NCBI GenBank assembly: GCA_044221315.1
Contig: JBGAPK010000018.1
Span: forward strand, 1-64,000
Direction: 5' to 3'
Length of the DNA: 64,000 nt
Origin: JAFEBO01 sp044221315
GTDB lineage: Bacteria > Planctomycetota > Phycisphaerae > Phycisphaerales > UBA1924
Below, one piece after another: positions 23,760 through 32,083 of this stretch. The notes below the pieces were generated by a model. The model made no database searches. It saw only the letters and a list, made by a program, of their open reading frames with translations, and had not been told where the DNA came from. The translations under genes were made by a program, and so were the position numbers. Within the stretch, counting starts at the first letter, position 1. Every line of letters starts with the position of its first letter.

Positions 23760-25847
23760 CTAGTTCGGAACGTCTTCGGCCTTGATCTCCCGGAAGACGT
23801 CGGTCCCGGATTCCTTATCGAAGAGCTGCGTGGTGATGCGCAGATCGGGGATCTTGTCGCTGGTGATGTACACGCGGCTGTCGGCCATCGCCGCCTTGAG
23901 CGCATCAAAGTAGAGGGAGGCCTTGAAGATTTCGGGCGCCGCCCGGAAGCTCGCCAACTGACCCAGGTACCGCTCCGCACGCGCTCTTTCGCCCATGTGG
24001 CGCTTCCAACGGTCGGCCTTGGCCTCGGCGATGAAGCCCGCGGCCCTGCCCCCGGCCTGATCAAGCAGCCCCTGGATCTTGAACTCCATCTCGTTGATCT
24101 TCTTCTGATCCGCCCCGCCGGCCCGCGCCTTGTCGAGGGCATCGAACTCCGCGATGATCTGATCCGAGAGCGCCACGCTGCCGACGACCCTGGTCAGTGT
24201 CTCGATCGCGTCCGCCCGGGCCTTGTCGATCTTCGAAAGGCGGTTCTGCTCCGCCCCCACCACAGCCTCGAAGTCGCCGGCGACTTTCTTGGGCGGATGC
24301 ACTCCCGCCACACCCAGGCGGATGATCTGGATTCCCGGCCCGCGTCCCTTGCCGTCCGGACCCGGGTTCAGCGTCGCGAACGCCCGCTCGATCCGCTCCG
24401 TCAGGTCGCGGTTGATCTCCCCGCGCTTGGGTCCGAGTATGTCGTCAACACTCAGTGTCGCCAGGTAACGGATGATCTCGCGCTGCGCGGTCGCGCGGAG
24501 CACGTCGTCACGCACGTCCGGGGCCCCGAACTCCTCAAACAACTCCACGTTCGCGATCGAATAAACCAGCGGAATCTCGAGCGAAAGCACCGCGTTGCCG
24601 GTGGTGCCGATGTCGGCGGAAGCTCCTGTGCTCGACGGCCGCACCAGTTGGAAGTACTCGTCAGCCGTGTGGTCGTTGGTCCACAGAATCGCCCCGGCGC
24701 CGGTCGGCGCCTGGGTCGCGAGTTGAAGCTGGCGCAGGCCCGTCGCCGTCTCGGCGGTGCCAATCGGCAGCCCCTTGTCGTTCCGCAGAACCTCGACCGG
24801 AATCACCACCTGCTCGATCGGCCAGGGCCACTTGATCAACAACCCCGGCCCCACGTCGTTCTGCACCGGCTCCCCAAACCGAAGAACGATCGCTCGCTGA
24901 TACGGCAGGATTACCGTGAAGCACGACAGCACCCACATGATCAGCACGCCGCCGAGAACAAGCGGCAGGACCGCCCCGCTCAGCAGCCTGTAAAACCACG
25001 TCGATGAAACGTCGTAGCCGAGCTGATAGTTGATCGCCTCGTTGATCGACTTCGCCACCGCTTCCGGGGCCGCGAAGAAGGAAAGCAGTCGCGAATCAAA
25101 CGCCGGTCGTGGCGTATCCCCCGCTTTTCGGGGCCTGTAGATTTCAAGCAGGAAACTGAAGAAGACCTCGACACCCAGAACCATGAGCGCGATGGGCATT
25201 GCCACCCGCATGTACCGCAGAGGCGCATCCGGCCCCACGATGTCGATGATGTGCCCGACGGCCAGCGCGATGCACATCAACGACACGCCGGCCGCCATCG
25301 CGCCGCCCGCCCGCAGATTGGCCCACACCGGCTGACGGGCCATGCCCCCCGCATACCGGGCCAGGAGGAACATCGCCACCGCAACGCCGATCTCGATGCC
25401 AAGGGCCCAGCCCCGCATGGTCGGCGCGTCATCCACCTCAACGAGCGTCTTCCCCGACGTGTAGCGCATCCAGCCGATGGCGAGCAGCCCGCCACCGATC
25501 AGCACGCTCACGACCGGGAAGAAGATCTTGTACATCGCCTGCAGGCGACGCGCCGCGACCCGGAAGTCATCCCCCGTCGACTCGAACACGCTCGCCGCCG
25601 CGGCATCCCGCCCCAAAGTCTCAACCTCGATCGCCTCGATCCGTTCCCGCCGGGCCTGATCGAAGACGATCGCGAGGGCCAGCCACGCCACGACGCCGAC
25701 GGCGGCGAAAAGTCCGACGGTCAAGGCCCCGTGGTCGCCTGCAAGCACGGCATAAATCACCAGGGTCGCCGCGAGCAGCCCCTGAATGGTCATGCCGAGC
25801 AAACTGACGCCGGTCGCTCTCTGGTAGCTCAAGTAATCTGCGCGCAT
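23760..25847 (-). CDS. polytopic SPFH/Band-7 protein, HflK-like, first gene of the operon
   Basis: The 695-residue protein is unusual for the family. About six hydrophobic helices occupy residues 13-230, a further one follows near 285-310 (LSGAVLPLVLGGVLIMWVLSCFTVIL), and only then comes the SPFH domain (LPYQRAIVLRFGEPVQNDVGPGLLIKWPWPIEQV) and its helical tail. HflK normally has one transmembrane helix. The first 40% may be a separate membrane domain fused to HflK. It heads the minus-strand operon; ATG 25847 is 355 bp from the divergent permease start. The HflC-like gene follows after 42 bp. Confidence 0.85.
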   Translation of the reverse strand: MRADYLSYQRATGVSLLGMTIQGLLAATLVIYAVLAGDHGALTVGLFAAVGVVAWLALAIVFDQARRERIEAIEVETLGRDAAAASVFESTGDDFRVAARRLQAMYKIFFPVVSVLIGGGLLAIGWMRYTSGKTLVEVDDAPTMRGWALGIEIGVAVAMFLLARYAGGMARQPVWANLRAGGAMAAGVSLMCIALAVGHIIDIVGPDAPLRYMRVAMPIALMVLGVEVFFSFLLEIYRPRKAGDTPRPAFDSRLLSFFAAPEAVAKSINEAINYQLGYDVSSTWFYRLLSGAVLPLVLGGVLIMWVLSCFTVILPYQRAIVLRFGEPVQNDVGPGLLIKWPWPIEQVVIPVEVLRNDKGLPIGTAETATGLRQLQLATQAPTGAGAILWTNDHTADEYFQLVRPSSTGASADIGTTGNAVLSLEIPLVYSIANVELFEEFGAPDVRDDVLRATAQREIIRYLATLSVDDILGPKRGEINRDLTERIERAFATLNPGPDGKGRGPGIQIIRLGVAGVHPPKKVAGDFEAVVGAEQNRLSKIDKARADAIETLTRVVGSVALSDQIIAEFDALDKARAGGADQKKINEMEFKIQGLLDQAGGRAAGFIAEAKADRWKRHMGERARAERYLGQLASFRAAPEIFKASLYFDALKAAMADSRVYITSDKIPDLRITTQLFDKESGTDVFREIKAEDVPN

Positions 25848-26058
25848 CGGTTTGAATCCGCGTCTGAATCCCCCGAGACCCGGGGGTGTTCCCGTTCAAT
25901 GGACCGCAATGATAGAACCCGGCAACCGGAAAGTTGACCGCCCCCACCCTTCTTCGCGGCGGCAAGGTGCCGCCTCACAACCCAACTGCCCCCTTCGCCG
26001 CGCAAGAAACACGCGGGAGTTTGCCGGAGGCCGCACCTGATACGCTCGTGATTCGGCG

Positions 26059-26074
26059 CGGTTCGATCGAACCG
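26059..26074. promoter_or_regulatory. perfect 16-bp palindrome between divergent transport genes
   Basis: CGGTTCGATCGAACCG is its own reverse complement. It lies in the 355-bp gap (25848-26202) between the divergently transcribed SPFH operon and the ABC-2 permease, about 130 bp from the permease start and 210 bp from the operon start. A dimeric regulator could control both units from here. I see no convincing -35/-10 pair in this gap and nothing else in it. Confidence 0.4.
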
Positions 26075-26202
26075 GCAAGCCGCCGCGCGCGAAAAGGGGT
26101 CGCGGCCCGCTCGGGCCGATCCATCACCGGGCCGCCGCCCCCGGCGCACCGGGCTTGCTAGCCTTTTCCCCTTCCGGATACCGGCCGCCCGGCCCCTCCC
26201 CG

Positions 26203-27558
26203 ATGAATCTGCGCGTCCTCACTATCGCCCGCAACACCTTTATCGAGAGCCTGCGCCAGCCGGTGCTGCTGCTCCTCATTCTCGGCAATGGCCTGCTCAC
26301 CGTGCTCATCACCTGGATGTCGGCCTTCAGCATGGCCGACGTGGAGAGCGCCGAGGTTCAGGGCGACAACAAGGTCCTCCTCGACGTCGGGCTCTCCACC
26401 GTCTTTGGTTGCGGTGCCCTGATCGCCGGCTTCATCGCCACCGCCGCCATCAGCCGCGAGATCGAGAACAAGACCATCCTGACGATCGTGAGCAAACCCA
26501 TTTCCCGCTGGATCGTCATCCTCGGAAAATTCATCGGCGTGAGCGGCGCGATCCTCATCGCCTCCGTCATCATGCTCACTTTCCTCCTGCTCGCCATCCG
26601 TCACGGCGTCATGAGCGTCGCGGCCGACAAGGTGGACCGCCCCGTCGTCATCTACTCCCTTTGTGCCGTCGGGATCGCCGCTCTCGGCGGCGCCTGGTCC
26701 AATTTCTTTTATCGCTGGAACTTCCCTCAGGTCACGACCCTGCTCCTCCTCCCGCTCTCGATCATCGCGTACATCGCTGTCCTGTTCACCCACAAGGACT
26801 GGAAATTCCAGGGCCTGCTGATCGATTTCAAGCCGGAGGTGTTGCTGGCCTGCGCATGCCTGGTGCTCGCGATCTTCGTACTCACGTCGGTGGCCATCGC
26901 CGCATCCACCCGCTTCGGTCAGGTCATGACCATCGTCGTGTGCATGGGAGTCTTCGTGCTCTCGCTCATGTCGAACTACTTCGTGGGCCGGAGCGTCTTT
27001 CACAATCAGGCTGCTGCGGAGATAGAGCGTGTCGCCCCTCTCGACCCCGCCAAGACCGAGTTCAACACCCCCGACGAACGCTGGTCGATCGAGCTCCGCA
27101 ACGCCCCCAAGCCGACGATCAAACCCGGCGACACCCTCTACTACTCCTCCAGCCCTTCGGGCTTCCCCCTGCTCTCCGAGGAATACCCGCTCTTCACCGG
27201 CAACATGGAAAAGGGCGAAACCGTGCTCGGACGCGACGTTCCACCCGGGATTGTGGTGATGACCGCCGCAGGGCAGAAACTCACGGTCCGCCTGGTCGGA
27301 GGCCGACCGCTCGAGCGCGTCCGCCCGCCGGAATCCGACGATTTCATCTTCCTTCAGCCGACCCGCACGAACTATTTCGCGCTCGCCGTCTGGGGCACGT
27401 TCCCGAACATGCAGGCCTTTTGGATGGTGGATCCGGTCTCGCAGAACCGCCCGATTCCGCCGATGTACCTTTTGCTGACCGCCTGCTACGCGGTCTGCCA
27501 GGTCACCGTCTTCCTCTCGCTGGCCGTGCTGCTCTTCGAGGGACGCGACGTCGGCTGA
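26203..27558 (+). CDS. ABC-2-type transporter permease, divergent from the SPFH operon
   Basis: The 451-residue protein starts MNLRVLTIARNTFIESLRQPVLLLLI, the typical opening of ABC-2 permeases. It has about six transmembrane helices (near 18-38, 63-85, 105-130, 150-170, 175-200 and the C-terminal 425-445) and the family-typical AISREIENKTILTIVSKPISRWIVILGKFIGV loop. A soluble domain of roughly 140 residues sits before the last helix. No ATPase is next to it on this strand; the ATPase at 19942-21216 across the divergent gap is the nearest candidate partner. Start 26203 is chosen because the upstream codons are Pro-rich and unlike the family. Confidence 0.85.
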   Translation: MNLRVLTIARNTFIESLRQPVLLLLILGNGLLTVLITWMSAFSMADVESAEVQGDNKVLLDVGLSTVFGCGALIAGFIATAAISREIENKTILTIVSKPISRWIVILGKFIGVSGAILIASVIMLTFLLLAIRHGVMSVAADKVDRPVVIYSLCAVGIAALGGAWSNFFYRWNFPQVTTLLLLPLSIIAYIAVLFTHKDWKFQGLLIDFKPEVLLACACLVLAIFVLTSVAIAASTRFGQVMTIVVCMGVFVLSLMSNYFVGRSVFHNQAAAEIERVAPLDPAKTEFNTPDERWSIELRNAPKPTIKPGDTLYYSSSPSGFPLLSEEYPLFTGNMEKGETVLGRDVPPGIVVMTAAGQKLTVRLVGGRPLERVRPPESDDFIFLQPTRTNYFALAVWGTFPNMQAFWMVDPVSQNRPIPPMYLLLTACYAVCQVTVFLSLAVLLFEGRDVG

Positions 27559-27584
27559 TGAAGTTCTGGCAATGCCTTTCGCGT

Positions 27585-27611
27585 GAGCGAGAGATCGAAA
27601 TCATCTCGCTC
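27585..27611. terminator. hairpin between convergent genes
   Basis: An 8-bp stem (GAGCGAGA at 27585-27592 with TCTCGCTC at 27604-27611) can be extended by three more pairs around a one-base bulge. It lies in the 84-bp gap between the plus-strand permease and the minus-strand glycosyltransferase. Neither side has a good T-run, so terminator function is likely from position but weak from sequence. Confidence 0.4.
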
Positions 27612-27642
27612 TTGGCTTCGGTCCCCGGCGAAAATCCAATGC

Positions 27643-29139
27643 CTAGGCCGGCTGCAGCGCCTCGTCCCGCGCTCGCTTGATGATCGTCGCTTCGTACGCC
27701 GCAACGCACTTCTCCGCCGCCCCGGACCATGTCAGGCGCTGCAGCTCAAAACTCCCATGCTCCCGTAGCGTTGCGCTCAGCGGCGGGTGACGCAGCACGG
27801 CGATGATCTTGTTCGCCATCTCGTCGATGTCCCAGAAATCCACCTTCAGCACATGCGACAGGACCTCCGACACGCCGCTGGTCTTGCTCACGATCACCGG
27901 AACATCGTGGCTGATCGCCTCGAGCGCCGCCAGCCCGAACGGCTCGCTCACGCTCGGCATCACATAGCAGTCGGCCATCGAATAGATCCGCTCGACGTCC
28001 TTCCCGCGCAGGAATCCGGTGAAGAGCACCTTGTGCCCGATCCCCATGTTCGCGGCAAGCTCCACCATGCGAAGCGCCATGTCGCCCGATCCGGCGATCA
28101 CGAACTTCACGTCCTTCACCTTTTCGAGCACCCGCTTGGCCGACGCGATGAAGTACTCCGGCCCCTTCTGCATCGTGATCCGCCCGAGGAACAGCACGAT
28201 CTTGTCCCCCGCCTGGATCTCCGATCCGCTCTGCGGCTGGTGATTCTCCCGGTCGATGCCGTTGTAGACCACGTCGATCTTGTCCGCCGGGACGCCGTAC
28301 CGGCGCTCGCAGATCGACTTGGTCAGTTGGCTCACGGCCAGCACCCGGTCCGCCGCGTGCATCCCCAACCGCTCGATGTCGTACACGCGTTGGTTCACGT
28401 TGTTGCCCGCCCGATCAAACTCGGTCGAGTGCACATGCACCAAGAGGGGTTTCCCGCTCACGCGGCTCAGCATGACGCCCGCCGGATACGTCAGCCAGTC
28501 GTGCGCGTGGATCACATCGAACTGCTCGCCCCGCGCCAGCGACACCACGAGCCTCGCGTACCGCTCCGCATCGCCCACGAGGTCAAACCCGTACGCGCCG
28601 CCTGCGCTGCTGCCGTTGCCCAGGTGCATGGGCGCCGACCCCTCAGGCGATGCGCCCGTCGTCTGGACCGCCGAAATCAACTCCGCGATCTGTTGCGCGT
28701 ACGCCCGAGCCGTCGGGTCTTCGCTCTCCGCTTCGGGCTCCGTAGGCGCCTTGACGTCCGTCAGGCTGACCCAGCGGGTCTTGTCCGCGATGTCATTCCC
28801 CGGATACGGGCTCGAGAACGACGCGGGTACCCCGCGAAAAACCGCATGCTTGAACCCGTGCGACTCGAGGCCGACTTCTTCCTCGACTTCGTCCGCAACG
28901 TGCGCCGCATTCACGCCGCCCCGGCCGCCCTGCGCCGATTCGCGCAGTTTCTTCGCCGCGAGCGCCTCGGGGCTGAGGAGCCTCACGTGCGACGACTTGG
29001 ACCGATCGACCGGCTTGGGCAGGACGAAGGTGACGCGGTGCCCCATCGTGTCGAGCGCGCGGGTGAGCCCGTAGCACGCGACTCCCAGGCCGCCCGCAAT
29101 GAACGGAGGAAATTCCCAGCCGAGCATGAGAACTCTCAC
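27643..29139 (-). CDS. GT4-family glycosyltransferase
   Basis: The 498-residue enzyme has the GT-B fold of family 4. The N-terminal domain begins VRVLMLGWEFPPFIAGGLGVACYGLTRAL, a start shared with glycogen-synthase-like and sucrose-synthase-like glycosyltransferases, and contains IHAHDWLTYPAG. The C-terminal domain has IVLFLGRITMQKGPEYFI, GFLRGKDVERIYSMADCYVMPSVSEPFGLAALEA with the nucleotide-sugar-binding E-x7-E pattern, and VIVSKTSGVSEVL. Donor and acceptor are unknown. Start 29139 is GTG, supported by GGGAGG 5 nt upstream; the longer in-frame extension overlaps the gene upstream and looks non-coding. Confidence 0.9.
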   Translation of the reverse strand: MRVLMLGWEFPPFIAGGLGVACYGLTRALDTMGHRVTFVLPKPVDRSKSSHVRLLSPEALAAKKLRESAQGGRGGVNAAHVADEVEEEVGLESHGFKHAVFRGVPASFSSPYPGNDIADKTRWVSLTDVKAPTEPEAESEDPTARAYAQQIAELISAVQTTGASPEGSAPMHLGNGSSAGGAYGFDLVGDAERYARLVVSLARGEQFDVIHAHDWLTYPAGVMLSRVSGKPLLVHVHSTEFDRAGNNVNQRVYDIERLGMHAADRVLAVSQLTKSICERRYGVPADKIDVVYNGIDRENHQPQSGSEIQAGDKIVLFLGRITMQKGPEYFIASAKRVLEKVKDVKFVIAGSGDMALRMVELAANMGIGHKVLFTGFLRGKDVERIYSMADCYVMPSVSEPFGLAALEAISHDVPVIVSKTSGVSEVLSHVLKVDFWDIDEMANKIIAVLRHPPLSATLREHGSFELQRLTWSGAAEKCVAAYEATIIKRARDEALQPA

Positions 29140-29173
29140 GGCCACCTCCCGACGGCGATGGTGCGCCCGTTTC

Positions 29174-29674
29174 TCAAGCCTCGTCCTCTTCTTTGTGCAT
29201 ATCCCCGAGATGGCGGAAGCACGCCTGATACGCCAGCAGCACGAGCGTTGCCCGCTCCGCCGCGCCGTCGTCCTCCGCGCCGATCCCGGTCTTCGACCGG
29301 AAGGCAAACATCTTCTCATCGTTGCGGAAATGGTCAACGGTCAATGCCGGCCCGTCGTACCCGACCTCAACGAGTTCTTCCTGCAAGAGGTCCTCGAGAT
29401 CATCCCCCGTATTCAGCAAATCGGCTTCCACCGAGTGGCTCAGCCAGCGATCGGCCGTGAAGACCCCCACGACCAATTCGCCGTTTTCGGCCTCCACGCG
29501 ATACTCCGCCGGAGCCGCCGCGGCCCGGGCAACCAGCCGCCGCCCCACGACCATGACATCGCCAAAGACGCCCGCCTCACGCGCCGTCTTCGCAATCGCA
29601 TCCAAGGCCGCGGAATATCCCCGCGTCACCACCACGCATACCTCCCGAAAAATTTCCGATGTCCCGGGGTTCAC
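29174..29674 (-). CDS. conserved hypothetical cytoplasmic protein
   Basis: The 166-residue acidic product has no signal peptide or membrane segment. Visible features are an alternating hydrophobic first half (VVVTRGYSAALDAIAKTAREAG, DVMVVGRRLVARA) and an acidic helix (LLNTGDDLEDLLQEELVEVGYDGPAL). I recognise no family. The start is GTG. It ends 34 bp before the glycosyltransferase start on the same strand, so the two are probably one transcript. Confidence 0.6.
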   Translation of the reverse strand: MNPGTSEIFREVCVVVTRGYSAALDAIAKTAREAGVFGDVMVVGRRLVARAAAAPAEYRVEAENGELVVGVFTADRWLSHSVEADLLNTGDDLEDLLQEELVEVGYDGPALTVDHFRNDEKMFAFRSKTGIGAEDDGAAERATLVLLAYQACFRHLGDMHKEEDEA

Positions 29675-29757
29675 GCCCGGCTCCGCCTACTTTATTCCGC
29701 GCACGGAGCAAAGACGCGACTATATTTGTCCCCGCGGGGTATTGCCTCCCGCACCAC

Positions 29758-29841
29758 GCCCAGGTGGCGAAATTGGCAGACGCACTACCTTGAGGTGGTA
29801 GCGCCCGCAAGGGCATGGAGGTTCAAATCCTCTCCTGGGCA
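29758..29841 (+). tRNA. tRNA-Leu (anticodon GAG)
   Basis: The 84-nt sequence folds as a class II tRNA. The acceptor stem GCCCAGG pairs with CCTGGGC (29834-29840), with discriminator A at 29841. The anticodon stem CTACC/GGTAG encloses loop TTGAGGT, giving anticodon GAG, which reads CUC and CUU leucine codons. A long variable arm follows and the T-loop is GTTCAAATC. CCA is not encoded. A TATATT at 29721-29726 is a possible -10, but no matching -35 is seen. Confidence 0.96.
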
Positions 29842-30096
29842 TTCCTTCCCGCCGGCGCGAGTTGATTCACTCCGCGCCCGGCATCGCGCGCCCGATCCGG
29901 CCGCTGCCCGAGCGATCGCGTGTTTTTCTGCTCCTTTCCTTCCCACGGCAGGCGATGGGCCGCTCCCGATCGTCCCGCCCGAGGGCTTGGCCGCCATCGA
30001 GGCAAGAAATGCGCTGAAGTTTTCCGGACTTCGGGCCAAGCCGCCCGGGTTCTCGGTCGATGCTGCTTGCATCTTCTTTCCCAGCCGAGACCTGCA

Positions 30097-30468
30097 ATGC
30101 GAATCCTCCTCGCCGACGACTCACGGACCATGCGAAATATCCAGCGCGCCATCCTCGCGCAGCTCGGTCACTACGACGTCGATGAGGCGACCGACGGCAA
30201 CGAGGCTCTGGCCCGCGCCGCGTTCATCGATCCCGATCTCATCCTCGTCGATGCCGCAATGCCGGGGCGAGACGGCCTCTCGTTTGTCCGCGCCTTCCGC
30301 GAAACGAACACCTCGACGCCGATCATCCTGATGACGACGCAAGACCAGCAACCCCGGGATACCCCGGCAGGCGTGGATGCGCTCATCAACAAACCGTTCG
30401 CACCCGCCGCCCTCCGCGAGCAAATCGTCCAAACGCTCGCCGGACGTCGGCTCGCTCGGGCAGCCTGA
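30097..30468 (+). CDS. CheY-like single-domain response regulator
   Basis: The 123-residue product is a stand-alone receiver domain: MRILLADDSRTMRNIQRAI has the acidic pair near residues 7-8, LILVDAAMPGRDGLSFVRAF holds the phospho-acceptor Asp, LMTTQD has the Thr, and INKPFAP has the conserved Lys. It has no output domain, so it acts by protein-protein contact, as CheY does. No histidine kinase is nearby. The FapA-like gene follows after 37 bp on the same strand, which suggests a functional pair. Start 30097 is where the family begins. Confidence 0.92.
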   Translation: MRILLADDSRTMRNIQRAILAQLGHYDVDEATDGNEALARAAFIDPDLILVDAAMPGRDGLSFVRAFRETNTSTPIILMTTQDQQPRDTPAGVDALINKPFAPAALREQIVQTLAGRRLARAA

Positions 30469-30505
30469 TCTCGCGGGCACTACTCGCGCCCGCCCGGACT
30501 CCGCC

Positions 30506-32017
30506 ATGGGAGAAATCGCGGGAATCACCATCAGTATCTCGGCCGACGCGCTCGAAGCGTGCGTGGCGATCACCGCGGCCTGTGATCGCGCGTCGCTCTC
30601 CGTTGAAGGCATCGCAACCCTGCTCGGTCAAAAGGGAGTACAGATCGGCCCGGAGCAGCACGCCGCGATCGAGAGCCTCATCTCCGACGCCCGCTCGCAA
30701 CCCGTCCTCAATCTCACCCGCATCATTTCCCGCGGCACTCCTGCCGTTCACGGCACTCCCGGACGCATCGAGTTCATGCCCGGACAGGATCCATCCGCCC
30801 ACCAGGCAGCGCCCACGGTCGCGGACCGGCAGGACCGCGTGGATTACCACGCACGCTCCACCCTCGCCGTCGCCCGCAGAGGCCAGCCGATCGGGCGCAT
30901 CATCCCCCCGGGCGAGGCCGTCCACGGCGCCGATGTCACCGGACGCGTCCTCTCCGCGCACGAAGGAACCGCCTTCGAGGTAGCCACCGACGATTCGGTC
31001 GAGCTGCGATCCGACGGCACGCTGATCGCCGCCAAGAACGGCCTCATCGAACTCCGCGGCAAGAAACTCCGGGTGCTCGACACCCTGGAACTCCGCGGAT
31101 TCGTTGATTTCTCCACCGGCAACATCGATTTTCCCGGCGATGTCAGCATCGGCGGGGGTGTGCGCGACTGCTTCAGCGTCCGGTGCGACCGCGACCTGTC
31201 CATTCGCGAAATGGTCGAAGCAGCCGACATCACCGCCGCCCGAGACTGCACTCTCGAACGCGGCATGGCCGGTCGCTTCAAAGGAAGCCTGAACGTCGGA
31301 CGCGATCTCAAGGCCCACTACCTAGACGCCGTCCGTGCGACCGTGGGGCGCGACGCCGCGATCGACAGGGAAATCGCCACCTGCGAGCTTGTGGTTGTTG
31401 GCAGATTGACGGCGCCGAGCGCCGCCATCGTCGGCGGATCGGCGTGGGCAGCGTGCGGCATCGAAATCGCCCAGCTCGGCGGCGACAGCGAAGTGGCCAC
31501 CGAAATAGTGGTCGGCCGCGTCGCAGCCCACGAGGAGCTCCTGCGCCGCGCCCTCTCCCTCGTGCCCGAGACCGACCGCCCGCGCGACAAAGTGCGCGAT
31601 GAACTCAATCAGATCAGGTACGCCATCGTCCGACCGACTCCCTCCCAGGCGCGGGAAATCTCCGATCTCACCGCGCAACTCACCCAGCGACAGGCCGCCT
31701 GCGACGCCCTCGCTCGGGAGATCCGGACCTCCCTCGACACGATCGCCCGTCACACCAACCCCGTCCTCCGCCTCTCCCGCGTCATGCTCCCCGGCGTCCG
31801 GCTTTGGATCGGGCATTGCCTCGTCCAGCCCAGGACCCCCCTCAAAGGGCCCCTGGAGATCACCCTCAACGAACTCGGCCAGCCGCTTGTCCGGTTTGGC
31901 AACGGCCCAACCTCGTTGCTTTCGACTATTGCCCGGGTCATCCCCGACGGCCGATTCCTTGACCTTCACGCCCTCCGGCGCAGGTTTGCCGAAACCGTTG
32001 CCGCCGCCGCGGCGTAG
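30506..32017 (+). CDS. FapA-family (DUF342) polymer-binding-like protein
   Basis: The 503-residue protein matches FapA/DUF342: IGRIIPPGEAVHGADVTGRVL, then a right-handed beta-helix region with VLDTLELRGFVDFSTGNIDFPGDVSIGGGVRD, NVGRDLKAHYLDAVRATVGRDAAI and AQLGGDSEVATEIVVG. A coiled coil follows (ISDLTAQLTQRQAACDALAREIRTSLD). In some bacteria FapA-type proteins act in cell-surface or signalling contexts, but their molecular role is unsettled. Here the gene is 37 bp after a CheY-like receiver, so it may be the receiver's target. A long upstream in-frame extension overlapping the receiver gene is rejected in favour of ATG 30506. Confidence 0.85.
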   Translation: MGEIAGITISISADALEACVAITAACDRASLSVEGIATLLGQKGVQIGPEQHAAIESLISDARSQPVLNLTRIISRGTPAVHGTPGRIEFMPGQDPSAHQAAPTVADRQDRVDYHARSTLAVARRGQPIGRIIPPGEAVHGADVTGRVLSAHEGTAFEVATDDSVELRSDGTLIAAKNGLIELRGKKLRVLDTLELRGFVDFSTGNIDFPGDVSIGGGVRDCFSVRCDRDLSIREMVEAADITAARDCTLERGMAGRFKGSLNVGRDLKAHYLDAVRATVGRDAAIDREIATCELVVVGRLTAPSAAIVGGSAWAACGIEIAQLGGDSEVATEIVVGRVAAHEELLRRALSLVPETDRPRDKVRDELNQIRYAIVRPTPSQAREISDLTAQLTQRQAACDALAREIRTSLDTIARHTNPVLRLSRVMLPGVRLWIGHCLVQPRTPLKGPLEITLNELGQPLVRFGNGPTSLLSTIARVIPDGRFLDLHALRRRFAETVAAAAA

Positions 32018-32083
32018 CGCCCGAGCGATTCTCCGCAAGGGCGCTGGACAGGATCGCGCAGAGAACGGACAATCGCGGCATAC

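Noticed and set aside
22665..25007. A 780-codon open frame antisense to the SPFH genes.
   Set aside because: It is Arg/His/Leu-rich with no recognisable domain and runs opposite to three clear SPFH genes.
30015..30041. A sigma-28-like promoter before the CheY-like gene (TGAAGTTT plus an 11-bp gap).
   Set aside because: The downstream half matches the consensus at too few positions, and no motility genes are present.
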